10,872 bases of DNA from Candidatus Kaiserbacteria bacterium (GTDB lineage: Bacteria > Patescibacteria > Paceibacteria > UBA9973 > UBA2100): assembly GCA_002401495.1 (NCBI GenBank), contig NVTG01000040.1:1-10872 (forward strand), read 5' to 3'. Each line of letters begins with the position of its first letter. Positions within the stretch are counted from its first letter, which is position 1. This document shows, piece by piece, positions 10,851 to 10,872 of this stretch. The position numbers and the translations under genes are program-made. The notes beneath the pieces were generated by a model. It made no database searches. It was not told the DNA's origin and saw nothing but the letters and a program-made list of their open reading frames with translations.

Positions 10851-10872
10851 GTGTCAGGAAAACGGAAAATTA

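Overview
The window looks like a stretch of bacterial chromosome from a small, moderately AT-rich genome. Housekeeping genes (exonuclease III-type AP endonuclease, CCA-adding enzyme, RNase Y, HU, a Xer-type recombinase) are mixed with four single tRNA genes and several short exported or unrecognised proteins. All four tRNAs lack an encoded CCA end. Most protein genes have no Shine-Dalgarno (SD) sequence and a -10-like hexamer only 6 to 12 bases before the ATG. Together with the style of the proteins this suggests a Candidate Phyla Radiation / Patescibacteria (Parcubacteria-like) genome, but that placement is inference; no rRNA or phylogenetic marker was tested.

Layout. Bases 1-1470: the end of a phage-type WDGH-like protein, a complete tyrosine recombinase, then a stem-rich RNA-like segment with its own promoter and a strong terminator. 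Bases 1470-2680: exonuclease III, then a second gene-free, hairpin-rich stretch ending in a bidirectional terminator. Bases 2674-5094: the CCA-adding enzyme (minus strand), diverging from tRNA-Arg(TCG), followed by an exported protein of unknown function, a terminator and tRNA-Gly(GCC). Bases 5095-6295: the most striking part. A cluster of DnaA-box-like 9-mers fused to a TGTCCTTTA motif, parS-like CACGTG palindromes, and a second cluster of the same TGTCCTTTA motif enclose a voltage-gated potassium-channel gene with a C-terminal zinc ribbon. Bases 6296-8075: tRNA-Pro(TGG), a small exported cysteine-containing protein of higher GC, and a membrane-anchored trypsin-like protease with a Pro/Glu/Val-rich stalk. 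Bases 8076-8857: a helix-turn-helix plus LAGLIDADG-like protein whose stop codon touches tRNA-Gly(TCC), then a terminator. Bases 8877-10872: HU and RNase Y, both minus strand.

How it fits together. The CCA enzyme would complete the CCA-less tRNAs beside it. HU, DnaA-like boxes and parS-like sites are all consistent with a replication origin or segregation locus between about 5.1 and 6.3 kb, which is the main candidate for something undescribed. Against this, the larger housekeeping genes on the two sides (Xer and exonuclease III on the left, HU and RNase Y on the right) mostly point toward that locus, and no dnaA, dnaN or parAB gene is in the window, so origin function is a hypothesis.
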